Positions 16,837 through 24,328 of a stretch of DNA of 64,000 bases are shown piece by piece. The notes below the pieces were generated by a model. That model made no database searches and had not been told where the DNA came from. It saw only the letters and a list, made by a program, of their open reading frames with translations. Both the position numbers and the translations under genes were made by a program. Source of the stretch: Phenylobacterium sp. (GTDB taxonomy: Bacteria; Pseudomonadota; Alphaproteobacteria; Caulobacterales; Caulobacteraceae); assembly GCA_017991675.1 (NCBI GenBank), contig JAGOQB010000001.1, forward strand, positions 1 through 64,000, written 5' to 3'. The stretch's first letter is position 1. Each line of letters begins with the position of its first letter.

Positions 16837-18120
16837 ATGCGTCGTGTCGTCGTCACCGGCATCGGTTTGCTGACCCCCCTCGGTCAAGGCGCCGACATCA
16901 CCTGGAAAGCCATCCTGGAGGGCAAGTCCGGGGCGGGCCGTATCACCACCTTCGATCCCACTGACTACGCGTGCCAGATCGCCTGCGAAGTCCCGCGGGT
17001 CGACGGGCGCGGCGGCGGCGGCGAGGGCGTGGCCGGATCGTTCAATCCGGACGACACCCTGGCGCCCAAGGACCAGCGGCGAGTCGACGACTTCATCCTC
17101 TACGCGATCGCGGCGGCCGACGAGGCCGTGAAGGATTCGGGCTGGGCCCCGGAATCGGAAGAGGACAAGGAACGCACTGGGGTCATCATCGGCTCGGGCA
17201 TCGGCGGCCTGGCGACCATCGAGAAGACCAGCGTCGAACTGCACGAGAAGGGCCCACGCCGGGTCAGCCCGTTCTTCATTCCCTCAGCCCTGATCAACCT
17301 GGCTTCGGGCCAGGTCTCGATCCGCCACGGCTTCAAGGGCCCGAACCATTCGGTCGTCACCGCCTGCGCCACCGGCGCGCACGCGATCGGCGATGCGGCC
17401 CGCCTGATCAAGTACGGCGACGCCGACGTGATGGTCGCCGGCGGGGCCGAGGCCTCGATCTGCCCGGTGGGCGTCGCGGGCTTCATCGCCTGCCGGGCCA
17501 TGTCGACCGGCTTCAACGACGCCCCGGAAAAGGCCAGCCGCCCGTACGACAAGGACCGTGACGGCTTCGTCATGGGCGAGGGCGCCGGCGTGCTGGTGCT
17601 GGAAGAATACGAACACGCCAAGGCGCGCGGCGCGAAGATCTACGCCGAAGTGGCCGGCTACGGCCTGGCGGGCGACGCCTATCATATCACCGCCCCGGCC
17701 GAGGACGGCGACGGCGGCTTCCGCGCCATGCGCGCGGCGATCAAGGACGCCGGCATCGACGTGTCCGAGATCGACTACATCAACGCGCATGGCACCTCGA
17801 CGCCGCTGGGCGACGAGATTGAGCTGGGCGCCGTCACCCGCCTGCTCGGCAATTCGGCCAAGGACCTGACCATGTCGTCGACCAAGTCGGCGACCGGTCA
17901 CCTGCTCGGCGCGGCCGGGGCGATCGAATCGGCGTTTACGGTGCTGGCGATCCGCGACCAGATCGCGCCGCCGACCATCAACCTCGACAACCCGTCGGTG
18001 GAGACCGAGATCGACCTGGTCCCGAACAAGGCCAAGCCGATGAAGATCGACGTGGCGCTGTCCAACAGCTTCGGCTTCGGCGGCACCAACGCCTCCGTGG
18101 TGTTCAAGAAGGTCTCGTGA
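16837..18120 (+). CDS. fabF: 3-oxoacyl-[ACP] synthase II
   Basis: FabF condenses malonyl-ACP with acyl-ACP. The 427-residue thiolase-fold enzyme has the Cys-His-His triad at C177 (TACATGAH), H318 (NAHGTST) and H355 (SATGHLLGA). A glycine-rich insertion (about residues 58-67) makes it slightly longer than the usual 410-415 residues, with no effect on the active site. It is the fourth gene of the fab cluster, and its stop overlaps the GTG start of mltG by four bases, so these two are translationally coupled. Confidence 0.97.
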   Translation: MRRVVVTGIGLLTPLGQGADITWKAILEGKSGAGRITTFDPTDYACQIACEVPRVDGRGGGGEGVAGSFNPDDTLAPKDQRRVDDFILYAIAAADEAVKDSGWAPESEEDKERTGVIIGSGIGGLATIEKTSVELHEKGPRRVSPFFIPSALINLASGQVSIRHGFKGPNHSVVTACATGAHAIGDAARLIKYGDADVMVAGGAEASICPVGVAGFIACRAMSTGFNDAPEKASRPYDKDRDGFVMGEGAGVLVLEEYEHAKARGAKIYAEVAGYGLAGDAYHITAPAEDGDGGFRAMRAAIKDAGIDVSEIDYINAHGTSTPLGDEIELGAVTRLLGNSAKDLTMSSTKSATGHLLGAAGAIESAFTVLAIRDQIAPPTINLDNPSVETEIDLVPNKAKPMKIDVALSNSFGFGGTNASVVFKKVS

Positions 18121-19196
18121 GCCGCAAGCCGCGCAAGTCGGCCGCCCGTAGGCGGCGCAAGCCGTCGGGCGCCCTGCCGCCTGCGCGCAGGTTCAGGATC
18201 ATCCTGGGCAGCGCGGCCGCGACGCTGGGCGTCGTCGCCGCGCTGGTCCTGGCCTGGGCCCTGTGGTCCTACCAGGGGCCGGGCCCGGCGACCGACGGCG
18301 GCGAGACCCGCGTGGTCATGCTGCGCAAGGGCGCGGGCCTGACCGAGATCGCTTCGACCCTGGAGCGGTCCGGGGCGATCCGCTCCAAGGCGCTGTTCGC
18401 CGCCGCCGCCCAGTTCACCGGCGCGGCCAAGGCGCTGAAAGCCGGCGAGTACGAGTTCAAGAGCCGCGCCTCGCTGGCCTCGATCCTGCGCGACATCCGC
18501 GACGGCAAAATCGTGATCCACCAGGTGACGATCCCCGAGGGCATGACCTCGGAGGCCGCGGTTGCGACCCTGATGGGGCGGCCGGACCTGAGCGGCGTGG
18601 TCGCCGCCCCGCCGGAAGGTTCGATCCTGCCTGAGACCTATCAGTACGAGCGCGGCGAAGACCGCTCGGCGGTGCTGAAGCGGATGATGGACGCGCGCGA
18701 CGAGTTGCTGGCCCTGTTGTGGGAAAAGCGCCAGCCGGGCCTGCCGATCAAGACCCCGGACGAGGCGGTGATCCTGGCCTCGATCGTCGAGAAGGAAACC
18801 GGCATCGCCAGCGAGCGGCCGCAGGTCGCCTCGGTGTTCGTCAACCGTCTGCGCAAGGGCATGCGGCTGGAGAGCGATCCGACGATTATCTACGGGCTGA
18901 ACGGCGGCAAGCCGCTGGGCCGCGGGCTGCGCGCCTCGGAGATGGCCCAGCCGAACCCCTACAACACCTATCAGATCGACGGCCTGCCGCCGACGCCGAT
19001 CGCCAATCCAGGCCGCGCGGCGCTGGCGGCCGTGCTCGACCCGCCGGCGAGCGACCACCTGTTCTTCGTCGCCGACGGCAGCGGCGGGCACGTCTTCGCC
19101 GCCACCTATGACGAGCACCTGAAGAACGTCGCCAAATGGCGCGTGGTGGAAAAGCAGCGGGCCGACGCGGCGCTTCAGCAGCAGGGCGGCCGCTAG
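18117..19196 (+). CDS. mltG: Endolytic murein transglycosylase MltG
   Basis: MltG (YceG) cuts nascent glycan strands and sets their length. The 359-residue protein has a basic cytoplasmic tail, one membrane helix at about 27-50, a LysM-like subdomain (about 62-115) and the YceG catalytic domain with ASIVEKETG at 221-229, whose glutamates (E225/E227) include the catalytic residue. GTG at 18117 overlaps the fabF stop in a GTGA arrangement, the common fabF-mltG coupling in alphaproteobacteria. The active domain is periplasmic. Confidence 0.95.
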   Translation: MSRKPRKSAARRRRKPSGALPPARRFRIILGSAAATLGVVAALVLAWALWSYQGPGPATDGGETRVVMLRKGAGLTEIASTLERSGAIRSKALFAAAAQFTGAAKALKAGEYEFKSRASLASILRDIRDGKIVIHQVTIPEGMTSEAAVATLMGRPDLSGVVAAPPEGSILPETYQYERGEDRSAVLKRMMDARDELLALLWEKRQPGLPIKTPDEAVILASIVEKETGIASERPQVASVFVNRLRKGMRLESDPTIIYGLNGGKPLGRGLRASEMAQPNPYNTYQIDGLPPTPIANPGRAALAAVLDPPASDHLFFVADGSGGHVFAATYDEHLKNVAKWRVVEKQRADAALQQQGGR

Positions 19197-19208
19197 TCGG
19201 CTGGGAAA

Positions 19209-19234
19209 AGCTCCCGGGCTGGCCGCGGGAAGCT
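19209..19234 (+). terminator. Weak hairpin downstream of mltG
   Basis: AGCTCCCG (19209-19216) pairs with CGGG-A-AGCT (19226-19234) with one bulged A, 12 bases after the mltG stop. There is no T run. The rest of the 213-base gap to the next gene shows no other clear element besides a GGAGGACAG ribosome site just before 19410. Confidence 0.3.
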
Positions 19235-19409
19235 GCACAACGAGGGGCGGCAAGCGGCGCCGCAGATTCCTAAGGTAAATCCCTCCACCCACTCCGCAAA
19301 CGGCCCTAGCGCCCGCTTCTCGCCATGGTCCTATCGGTGTGGGGTCGATCCTGGACGCGACCCTTCGCGCTCCCGTTCGGCGCCCGTCAAACGGATCGGA
19401 GGACAGGAC

Positions 19410-20471
19410 ATGGCGGAAGATTGGGCCATCGACGTCAGGAAATACGTACCGAACGCCGATTCCAAGGTGATCGACGCGATCGTCAGGTACTGCGGAATCG
19501 CGCTGCACAACCGGGATTCATCGCTGGTTTCCTACACCGAACCCGAGGAACTGCGGCGGGTTCGCGAGAACTACCTGAAGAAGAAGCTTGGCATGACGCA
19601 CAGCGACGCTGAGCTGGACGAGGCCATCGCCTTGGTCGGCGACCGGATGGGCGCGGACCGGACCAAGAACCGGGTGACGGTCTACTACCTGCTGGCCGAG
19701 CATTTGCGGAAGCTGTCGGTGTTCGGCGGCACGGACGTCGCCGGCGGCATCGGCAAGGCGGCGATGGCGGCCGGAGCCCTCGGGGCCGGCGCCGCGGCGT
19801 CGGTGGCCAGCGCGGCGACCGACGCCTCGGCGACCGTCGCCGATTTCGGGGAGCGCATCCACCGCGTCGAAGACCGCCCGCCGCCGGCCGCGCCGGTCTA
19901 TGCGCGCGGCGCGACCGCGACGCCGGCGCGCCGCTCTGGCATGGGGGCCTGGCTGCCCTGGCTGCTCGGCCTGGCCGCGCTGGCCTTGCTGGCCTGGTTC
20001 TTTCTCGGCCGGCAGGCGACAGCGCCAACCGCCCCGGTCGCCGAGGTGAGGCCTGCGGCCCCGGCCGTGGCTCCGCCGGTGGCGGTCGCGCCGGCCGAGA
20101 CCATCGCGCCGGTTCCGGTCGCGCCCACGCCGGTCGCGCCGGCCGCCATCGTCGGTCTGCCCGCCAATGTCCATTTCGCCTTGGGCTCGGCGGCGATCAG
20201 CCCCGACGACGGCCGCCTCATCGAGGAAGCCGCCGGGGCGATCAAGCAGGACAACCTGCGGGTCGGCATCACCGGCTACACAGACCGCACCGGCAACCTG
20301 CCGCTGAACGAGCGTCTCGCCCAGCAACGGGCCGAAGCGGTTCGTGACCGGCTGGTCGCCGCCGGGGTGCCGGCCGCCAGCATCGAGATGGTGGCCCCGA
20401 CCGCCGTCGAGAACGGACCGGCGGCGACGCCCGACCTCGAGGCGCGACGCGTCGAGATCGTCCGTCGCTGA
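19410..20471 (+). CDS. DUF2853-transmembrane-OmpA fusion protein
   Basis: The 353-residue protein joins three parts. Residues 1-105 (AEDWAIDVRKYVP, HNRDSSLVSYTEPEEL, RTKNRVTVYYLLA) match the DUF2853 family, normally a free-standing small cytoplasmic protein. Residues 178-200 form one membrane helix, followed by a Pro/Ala/Val-rich linker. Residues 251-353 are an OmpA C-terminal peptidoglycan-binding domain with GYTDRTGNLPLNERLAQQRA. The expected topology is DUF2853 in the cytoplasm and the OmpA domain in the periplasm. A GGAGGACAG lies before the ATG. The function is unknown; a link between a cytoplasmic component and the wall is an inference from the domains. Confidence 0.85.
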   Translation: MAEDWAIDVRKYVPNADSKVIDAIVRYCGIALHNRDSSLVSYTEPEELRRVRENYLKKKLGMTHSDAELDEAIALVGDRMGADRTKNRVTVYYLLAEHLRKLSVFGGTDVAGGIGKAAMAAGALGAGAAASVASAATDASATVADFGERIHRVEDRPPPAAPVYARGATATPARRSGMGAWLPWLLGLAALALLAWFFLGRQATAPTAPVAEVRPAAPAVAPPVAVAPAETIAPVPVAPTPVAPAAIVGLPANVHFALGSAAISPDDGRLIEEAAGAIKQDNLRVGITGYTDRTGNLPLNERLAQQRAEAVRDRLVAAGVPAASIEMVAPTAVENGPAATPDLEARRVEIVRR

Positions 20472-20485
20472 GGCCGATTGCGTTT

Positions 20486-20513
20486 GCAGCCCGCGCTTAG
20501 CGGCGCGGGCTGC
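20486..20513. terminator. 11-bp perfect hairpin, bidirectional terminator candidate
   Basis: GCAGCCCGCGC at 20486-20496 pairs with GCGCGGGCTGC at 20503-20513 around a 6-base loop. It lies 14 bases after the OmpA-fusion stop and includes the stop of the convergent membrane protein gene. No strong T tract is present on either side. Confidence 0.5.
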
Positions 20514-20910
20514 GGCGCGCCCGGAACACCGGCAGGATCACGGCGTACCCCAGCAGGGCGAGCGTGATCCAAGCCGCCGTACGTTCATTGGGCCTGGCCA
20601 GATCGGCGGCGAAGAACCGGCGGAAGAACGTCAACTCGACCACCGCCAGGACGAACAGCATCAGCACCGCCCCCACGCCGACCGCCAGCCGCTGGGGGAT
20701 CACAGGCGGGACTGCGAAGGCCCGGACCGCGAACCCCGCCCAGGGCAACAGGGCGAAGGCGACGATCAGCGCCCCGGCGATGTGGCCGAACACCGGCTCG
20801 ACGCCGACCAGGTCCAGCAGATCCCGAACCAGCCGCGCGACGCCGAGCGAAGTGAACAGCGCGCAGAAGTAGATCGCGGCGGCGCCGGCGACGTGTCTGA
20901 AGGCGCCCAT
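20497..20910 (-). CDS. Small four-helix membrane protein, function unknown
   Basis: This 137-residue protein has four predicted membrane helices (about residues 8-30, 40-62, 72-92 and 108-126) and a basic C-terminus (RARRSPRR). I recognise no family motif with confidence. The ATG at 20910 is chosen because it begins just before the first helix; a longer frame continues upstream without hydrophobic character and crosses the divergent yicC start. It converges with the OmpA-fusion gene and diverges from yicC, so it is probably a single-gene unit. Confidence 0.6.
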   Translation of the reverse strand: MGAFRHVAGAAAIYFCALFTSLGVARLVRDLLDLVGVEPVFGHIAGALIVAFALLPWAGFAVRAFAVPPVIPQRLAVGVGAVLMLFVLAVVELTFFRRFFAADLARPNERTAAWITLALLGYAVILPVFRARRSPRR

Positions 20911-21046
20911 GGCGGTCTCCGTCTTGTCCGGCCTGCAACTTGACGCTGAAGCGGCCGATGAGTCGACGATAGATGTCCGTTTGGGTTGGCCTGACGGTTC
21001 GGGCGCCGTGTAGACTTCGAGCGATTGTGCAGCTTCGAGGGCTTCC

Positions 21047-21928
21047 ATGCCGCTATCTGGAATGACGGGGTTCGGCCGGGCCGAGGGCGCGGCGGGGGAC
21101 TGGACCTGGGCGGTTGAAGCGCGGTCGGTCAACGGCCGCAACCTTGAGGTCCGCTTCCGCGGTCCGCCGGGATTCGACCAGTTGGATCGGGCCGCGCGCG
21201 ACGGGGCCCAGGCGCGGTTCGCACGTGGCCAGGTGAACGTCGGCGTTCAGGCCAAGCGCACCGACAGCGGCGTCGAGGTGCGGATCAACGAGGACGTGCT
21301 GGCCCGCTATCTGGCCATGGGCGAGCCGTTGGTCGCCGCGGGCCGGGCCGGGCCGCCGAGCCTGGACGGGCTGCTGGCGCTGCGTGGGGTGATCGAGGCG
21401 GCCGAGGGCGACGACGACCCGGAGGCCCAGGCTGCGCTGCAGGCGGCCATCGCGCTGTCGATCGGCGCGGCGCTGGAGGCGCTGGCCGCCTCGCGTCGGG
21501 AGGAGGGGCTGGCGCTGACCGCTGTCCTCATCGGTCTGGTCGACAAGATCGAGGCTCTGGTGGGCGAGGCTCAGGGCCTGGCCGACGGGCAGCCGGCGGC
21601 GATCAGGGAGCGGTTCGCCCGGCGCATGGCCGAGCTGATCGGCGAGGCGGCCGGCGAAGACAAGATCGTCACCGAGGCGGCGGCCATGGCGGTGAAGGCC
21701 GACGTTCGGGAGGAACTGGACCGGCTGGGCGCGCATGTCGAAGCGGCCCGGGTCCATATCGTCGCCGAAGGGCCGCAGGGGCGGCGGCTGGACTTCCTGA
21801 CGCAGGAGTTCATGCGGGAAGCCAACACCCTGTGCTCGAAATCGGCGCTGGGGGCTTTGACCACGGTCGGTCTTGAGCTTAAGGCGACCATCGAACAGTT
21901 CCGCGAGCAGGTTCAGAACGTGGAATAA
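21047..21928 (+). CDS. yicC: YicC family protein (endoribonuclease/RNase adaptor)
   Basis: This 293-residue protein starts SGMTGFGRAEG, the YicC N-terminal signature, and ends with the DUF1732-type region HIVAEGPQGRRLDFLTQEFMREANTLCSK (about 243-272). E. coli YicC has been described as an endoribonuclease or an adaptor affecting small RNA turnover; the activity here is untested. It precedes gmk as in many alphaproteobacteria, but here the 195-base gap between them is filled by a multi-hairpin repeat. Confidence 0.93.
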   Translation: MPLSGMTGFGRAEGAAGDWTWAVEARSVNGRNLEVRFRGPPGFDQLDRAARDGAQARFARGQVNVGVQAKRTDSGVEVRINEDVLARYLAMGEPLVAAGRAGPPSLDGLLALRGVIEAAEGDDDPEAQAALQAAIALSIGAALEALAASRREEGLALTAVLIGLVDKIEALVGEAQGLADGQPAAIRERFARRMAELIGEAAGEDKIVTEAAAMAVKADVREELDRLGAHVEAARVHIVAEGPQGRRLDFLTQEFMREANTLCSKSALGALTTVGLELKATIEQFREQVQNVE

Positions 21929-21950
21929 GAAGGCCGCGAAAAAGTTGGAT

Positions 21951-22067
21951 CCTCCCCCCTTGGGGGAGGTGGCGTCCCGGAGGGACGACGGAGGGGGACT
22001 GCTCTTCGATGCCGAGCCGAAGTCCCCCTCAGTCGGCCACGGCCGACAGCTCCCCCAGAGGGGGAGC
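21951..22067. repeat. Five-hairpin intergenic repeat, copy 1 (yicC-gmk gap)
   Basis: About 117 bases made of five consecutive palindromes: CCTCCCCC/GGGGGAGG (21951-21969), CGTCCC/GGGACG (21973-21987), GAGGGGGACT/AGTCCCCCTC (21991-22030, 20-base loop), GTCGGCC/GGCCGAC (22032-22047) and GCTCCCCC/GGGGGAGC (22049-22067). A second copy lies at 46003-46116 with the same order of stems. It resembles the hairpin-rich Caulobacter-type intergenic repeats. It sits inside what is usually a yicC-gmk operon and could stabilise or terminate the transcript. Confidence 0.85.
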
Positions 22068-22123
22068 ATCTGCCTTTCGTCCAATTGGGCTCGTGGCGCG
22101 CAGACGAATGGTTACTGAAGCGA

Positions 22124-22780
22124 ATGACTGACGGACACGACCACCCTCGCCCCTGGGAAACCACCCGTCGGGGGATGCTGCTGCTGGTGTCCTCGCCGTC
22201 CGGGGCGGGCAAGACCTCGTTGTCGCGGCGGCTGGTGGCCGACCACAGCGACCTGATGCTGTCGATCTCCTGCACCACGCGGGCGCCGCGGCCGGGCGAG
22301 GAGGAGGGGCGGGAGTACTACTTCGTCGACCGCCCGACCTTCGACGCGATGATTGAGCGCGGCGAGTTCCTGGAATGGGCCGACGTGCACGACAACCGCT
22401 ACGGCACGCCCAAGGCGCCGGTGATGGCGGCCCTGGAGGCTGGCAAGGACGTGCTGTTCGACATCGACTGGCAAGGCGCCAAGCAGGTGGCCGACGCCGC
22501 GCCCGCCGACAGCGTTCGGGTGTTCATCCTGCCGCCGTCCTGGGAGGACCTGTCGCGCCGGCTGCATGCCCGGGCCCAGGACAGCGAAGAGGTCATCCAG
22601 AAGCGCCTGGTGAAGGGCAAGGACGAGATCGAGCACTGGCGGCTCTACGACTACGTCATCGTCAACAAGAACTTCGACCGCGCCTATGCCGATCTCGGCC
22701 ACATCTACCGCTCGGAGCGGATGAAGCCGGGCCGGAACCCCTGGCTGCCAGAGTTCGTCGAGGGCCTGCTGGCGGAATAG
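22124..22780 (+). CDS. gmk: Guanylate kinase
   Basis: Gmk phosphorylates GMP to GDP. The 218-residue enzyme has the P-loop SSPSGAGKTS at 23-32, the guanine-binding stretch STTRAPRPGE-type (CTTRAPRPGEEEG near 45), GREYYFVD and IDWQGAKQV (about 112). The ATG at 22124 leaves an N-terminal extension of about 18 residues before the core; a TTG farther upstream lies close to the intergenic repeat and is unlikely. It follows yicC across the repeat. Confidence 0.96.
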   Translation: MTDGHDHPRPWETTRRGMLLLVSSPSGAGKTSLSRRLVADHSDLMLSISCTTRAPRPGEEEGREYYFVDRPTFDAMIERGEFLEWADVHDNRYGTPKAPVMAALEAGKDVLFDIDWQGAKQVADAAPADSVRVFILPPSWEDLSRRLHARAQDSEEVIQKRLVKGKDEIEHWRLYDYVIVNKNFDRAYADLGHIYRSERMKPGRNPWLPEFVEGLLAE

Positions 22781-22783
22781 GCG

Positions 22784-23116
22784 TCAGCCCAACTCGCAGG
22801 CGATGCCGTCCTTGTCACGATCGTTGGTCGCCCAATAGCCGGGTTGGCCGCGATGGGCGGGCGTAAGGCCGACATATGCTGCAGTCTGACAGTTGCCGAC
22901 GGCCGCGTAGTGCCGGGCCGCGAGAACCGGCGATCCGAAATCCAGGCTAGTTGAGGCGAACGTGTAGCTGGCGGCGAACAGCAGGCCGCAGGCGACCGCG
23001 AACCAGAAGCGATCCCAGGTGAGCCATCGGTGTGCCGAGCCGGGTTGCAGCGCGCGAAAGCGACGTTGGATTCGATCCAGCCGCTCCGCGCTTCCCGGCC
23101 CTTCAAGCATGCGCAT
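22784..23116 (-). CDS. Membrane-anchored excalibur calcium-binding domain protein
   Basis: This 110-residue protein has a basic N-terminal tail, one membrane helix (about residues 40-58) and a C-terminal excalibur motif: GNCQTA, then RGQPGYW and DRDKDGIACE. The DxDxDG-type loop resembles an EF-hand calcium site, and the two cysteines can form a disulfide, so the motif should lie outside the inner membrane. The ATG at 23116 is preferred; a TTG at 23137 would add seven residues. It converges with gmk (3 bases between stops). Function is unknown. Confidence 0.8.
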   Translation of the reverse strand: MRMLEGPGSAERLDRIQRRFRALQPGSAHRWLTWDRFWFAVACGLLFAASYTFASTSLDFGSPVLAARHYAAVGNCQTAAYVGLTPAHRGQPGYWATNDRDKDGIACELG

Positions 23117-23308
23117 CGTCTTGCTCTCATTAGCCAACGCTTGAGCTTAGCGCACCGTGCTGAAGGCGTTCACAGGAATTCGCCGCCTGTGGACGCCTCT
23201 TCTGTTCTTGGAACCGCCGACTCTTTCGATGCTGGCCGTTCGTCGCTCTCCTGGGAGTTGGGAGGGCGCCGCCGGAATCAACCCAGACGGAGTCGCGCAT
23301 GTCCGCGT

Positions 23309-23323
23309 GTTCTGCTTTTGTTC
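23309..23323 (+). promoter_or_regulatory. Candidate LexA (SOS) box
   Basis: GTTCTGCTTTTGTTC matches the direct-repeat LexA operator of alphaproteobacteria, GTTC-N7-GTTC, exactly. It ends 17 bases before the ATG at 23341, where it would overlap promoter or transcription start. By base composition alone about one such match is expected in a window of this size on both strands, so position, not the match itself, is the support. Confidence 0.5.
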
Positions 23324-23340
23324 CTCCGCTGGAGGCGAAC

Positions 23341-23616
23341 ATGATGGACGAGAGCTGGAGCGATGTGCAGCGCGAGCCGCTATTGGCATGCGTGGGATCG
23401 GACCGGCACCTGGTGGCGCGTTGCGCCTCGCCGGGGTGCGAGCGGGCCGCGCCGTGCGATCCGAGCCACTGGATGGCGCAGGGCCTGGGCGGATTGCCGC
23501 TGCGGGCGTTCACTGACCGGATGCGCTGTGTCTGCGGGGGGCGGCGGGCGCAACTGACAGTGGCGTCCGGACCGTTGCCGGAGCGCGCGGGCGGCGACGT
23601 CTACGTCTTCCGCTAG
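23341..23616 (+). CDS. Small cysteine-rich (zinc-ribbon-like) protein behind a LexA-type box
   Basis: This 91-residue protein has a pattern LVARCASPGCERAAPCD, then a short helical stretch (GGLPLRAFTDRM) and CVCGGRRAQLTV, i.e. paired cysteines on either side of a helix, as in small alphaproteobacterial zinc-ribbon proteins of unknown role. The ATG at 23341 is preceded by GGAGG at 23331-23335, which fixes the start; an upstream ATG at 23299 would place the LexA-like box within the coding sequence. A strong terminator follows the stop. A role in the DNA damage response is suggested only by the upstream box. Confidence 0.7.
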   Translation: MMDESWSDVQREPLLACVGSDRHLVARCASPGCERAAPCDPSHWMAQGLGGLPLRAFTDRMRCVCGGRRAQLTVASGPLPERAGGDVYVFR

Positions 23617-23628
23617 GCGGGGAAAGAC

Positions 23629-23661
23629 GAGCGCGCCCCGGCTAAGAGCCGGAGCGCGCTC
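23629..23661. terminator. Strong hairpin between convergent genes
   Basis: GAGCGCGC-C-CCGGCT (23629-23643) pairs with AGCCGG-A-GCGCGCTC (23647-23661) around AAG, with one C/A mismatch. It lies 13 bases after the cysteine-rich gene and 9 bases before the stop of the convergent gene, whose stop side reads into AAATAG. It is a plausible bidirectional terminator. Confidence 0.7.
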
Positions 23662-23669
23662 GCAGCGAT

Positions 23670-24008
23670 CTATTTCTTCAGCATCGCCTGCAGTTCGGCG
23701 GCCGTGGCGTTGATCGTCGCCGAGCCGTCCGCGATCGCCAGCTTGCTGGTTTCCACCGCGAAGGTGTCGGCGCCCATCTTGATCGTGGCGACCTGCTGGC
23801 CGGCCGAGTCGGGCTTCACTTCGGTGACGGTGCCGATGCTGGCGCCGGTCTTGTCCTTGACGGTCGCGCCGACGGCCAGGGTGGCGGCGGTGGCGCTGGC
23901 GTCCTTCGCCGGCGGGGCGCCCGGCTCAGAAGCCGCATCTTGAGCAAAGGCCGGAGCGGCGAGGGCGAGGGCGAGGGCCGCAGCCCCGTAGGTGAGGATG
24001 GAACGCAT
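23670..24008 (-). CDS. Small secreted protein, PRC-barrel-like, function unknown
   Basis: This 112-residue protein has a signal peptide (residues 1-22, cleavage after AFAQ) and a mature part with VGATVKDKTGASIGTVTEVKPD and VATIKMGADTFAVETSKLAI, which resembles small periplasmic proteins with a PRC-barrel-like beta fold found in sphingomonads and Caulobacter relatives. A longer upstream frame has no signal-like start, so the ATG at 24008 is chosen. Its promoter must lie in the 320-base gap upstream, which is unusually AT-rich in part. Confidence 0.75.
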   Translation of the reverse strand: MRSILTYGAAALALALAAPAFAQDAASEPGAPPAKDASATAATLAVGATVKDKTGASIGTVTEVKPDSAGQQVATIKMGADTFAVETSKLAIADGSATINATAAELQAMLKK

Positions 24009-24328
24009 GAGGTCTCCCGTACATCTGTGAGGCCTCCCCCGAGGCGTTCTCAAGCTGAGGGCGCAATTCGGCGGCCAAAGGACCGCGATAAGGCAATATC
24101 GTGGCATGGGTATGCCTGCAAGGCCTTATGATATCGTATGTTTATGCTGAAATTGTAGTATCGAGTACGACTATGGTCCGCGCTCCAGGAGGGAGTCGGT
24201 TGGATCGGCGGCTGACCTGATTTTCGCGCCTCCATGCGTCTGCGCTTGGAACAGCCCCGGAGACAGTTGAAGGAAGCGCCTCCGTCCCGGTTTGGTTGCG
24301 GAGCGGGGTGTGGCGCATTGGCGCAGGG
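24009..24328. other. 320-base gap with an AT-rich, repeat-bearing core
   Basis: The gap lies between the small secreted gene and the end of pncB. No convincing gene is present. The core at about 24085-24180 is much richer in A and T than the surroundings and holds an inverted repeat ATAAGGC (24088-24094)/GCCTTAT (24123-24129) and a direct repeat ATATCGT (24097-24103 and 24131-24137). It could be the promoter and operator of the secreted gene on the minus strand, or a remnant of acquired DNA. Confidence 0.5.

Noticed and set aside
20940-20970. TTGACGC as a -35 for yicC
   Set aside because: No acceptable -10 element at the expected spacing; insufficient support.
24050-24235. 61-codon minus-strand frame in the AT-rich gap
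   Set aside because: No ribosome site, no recognisable pattern, and composition unlike the real genes.
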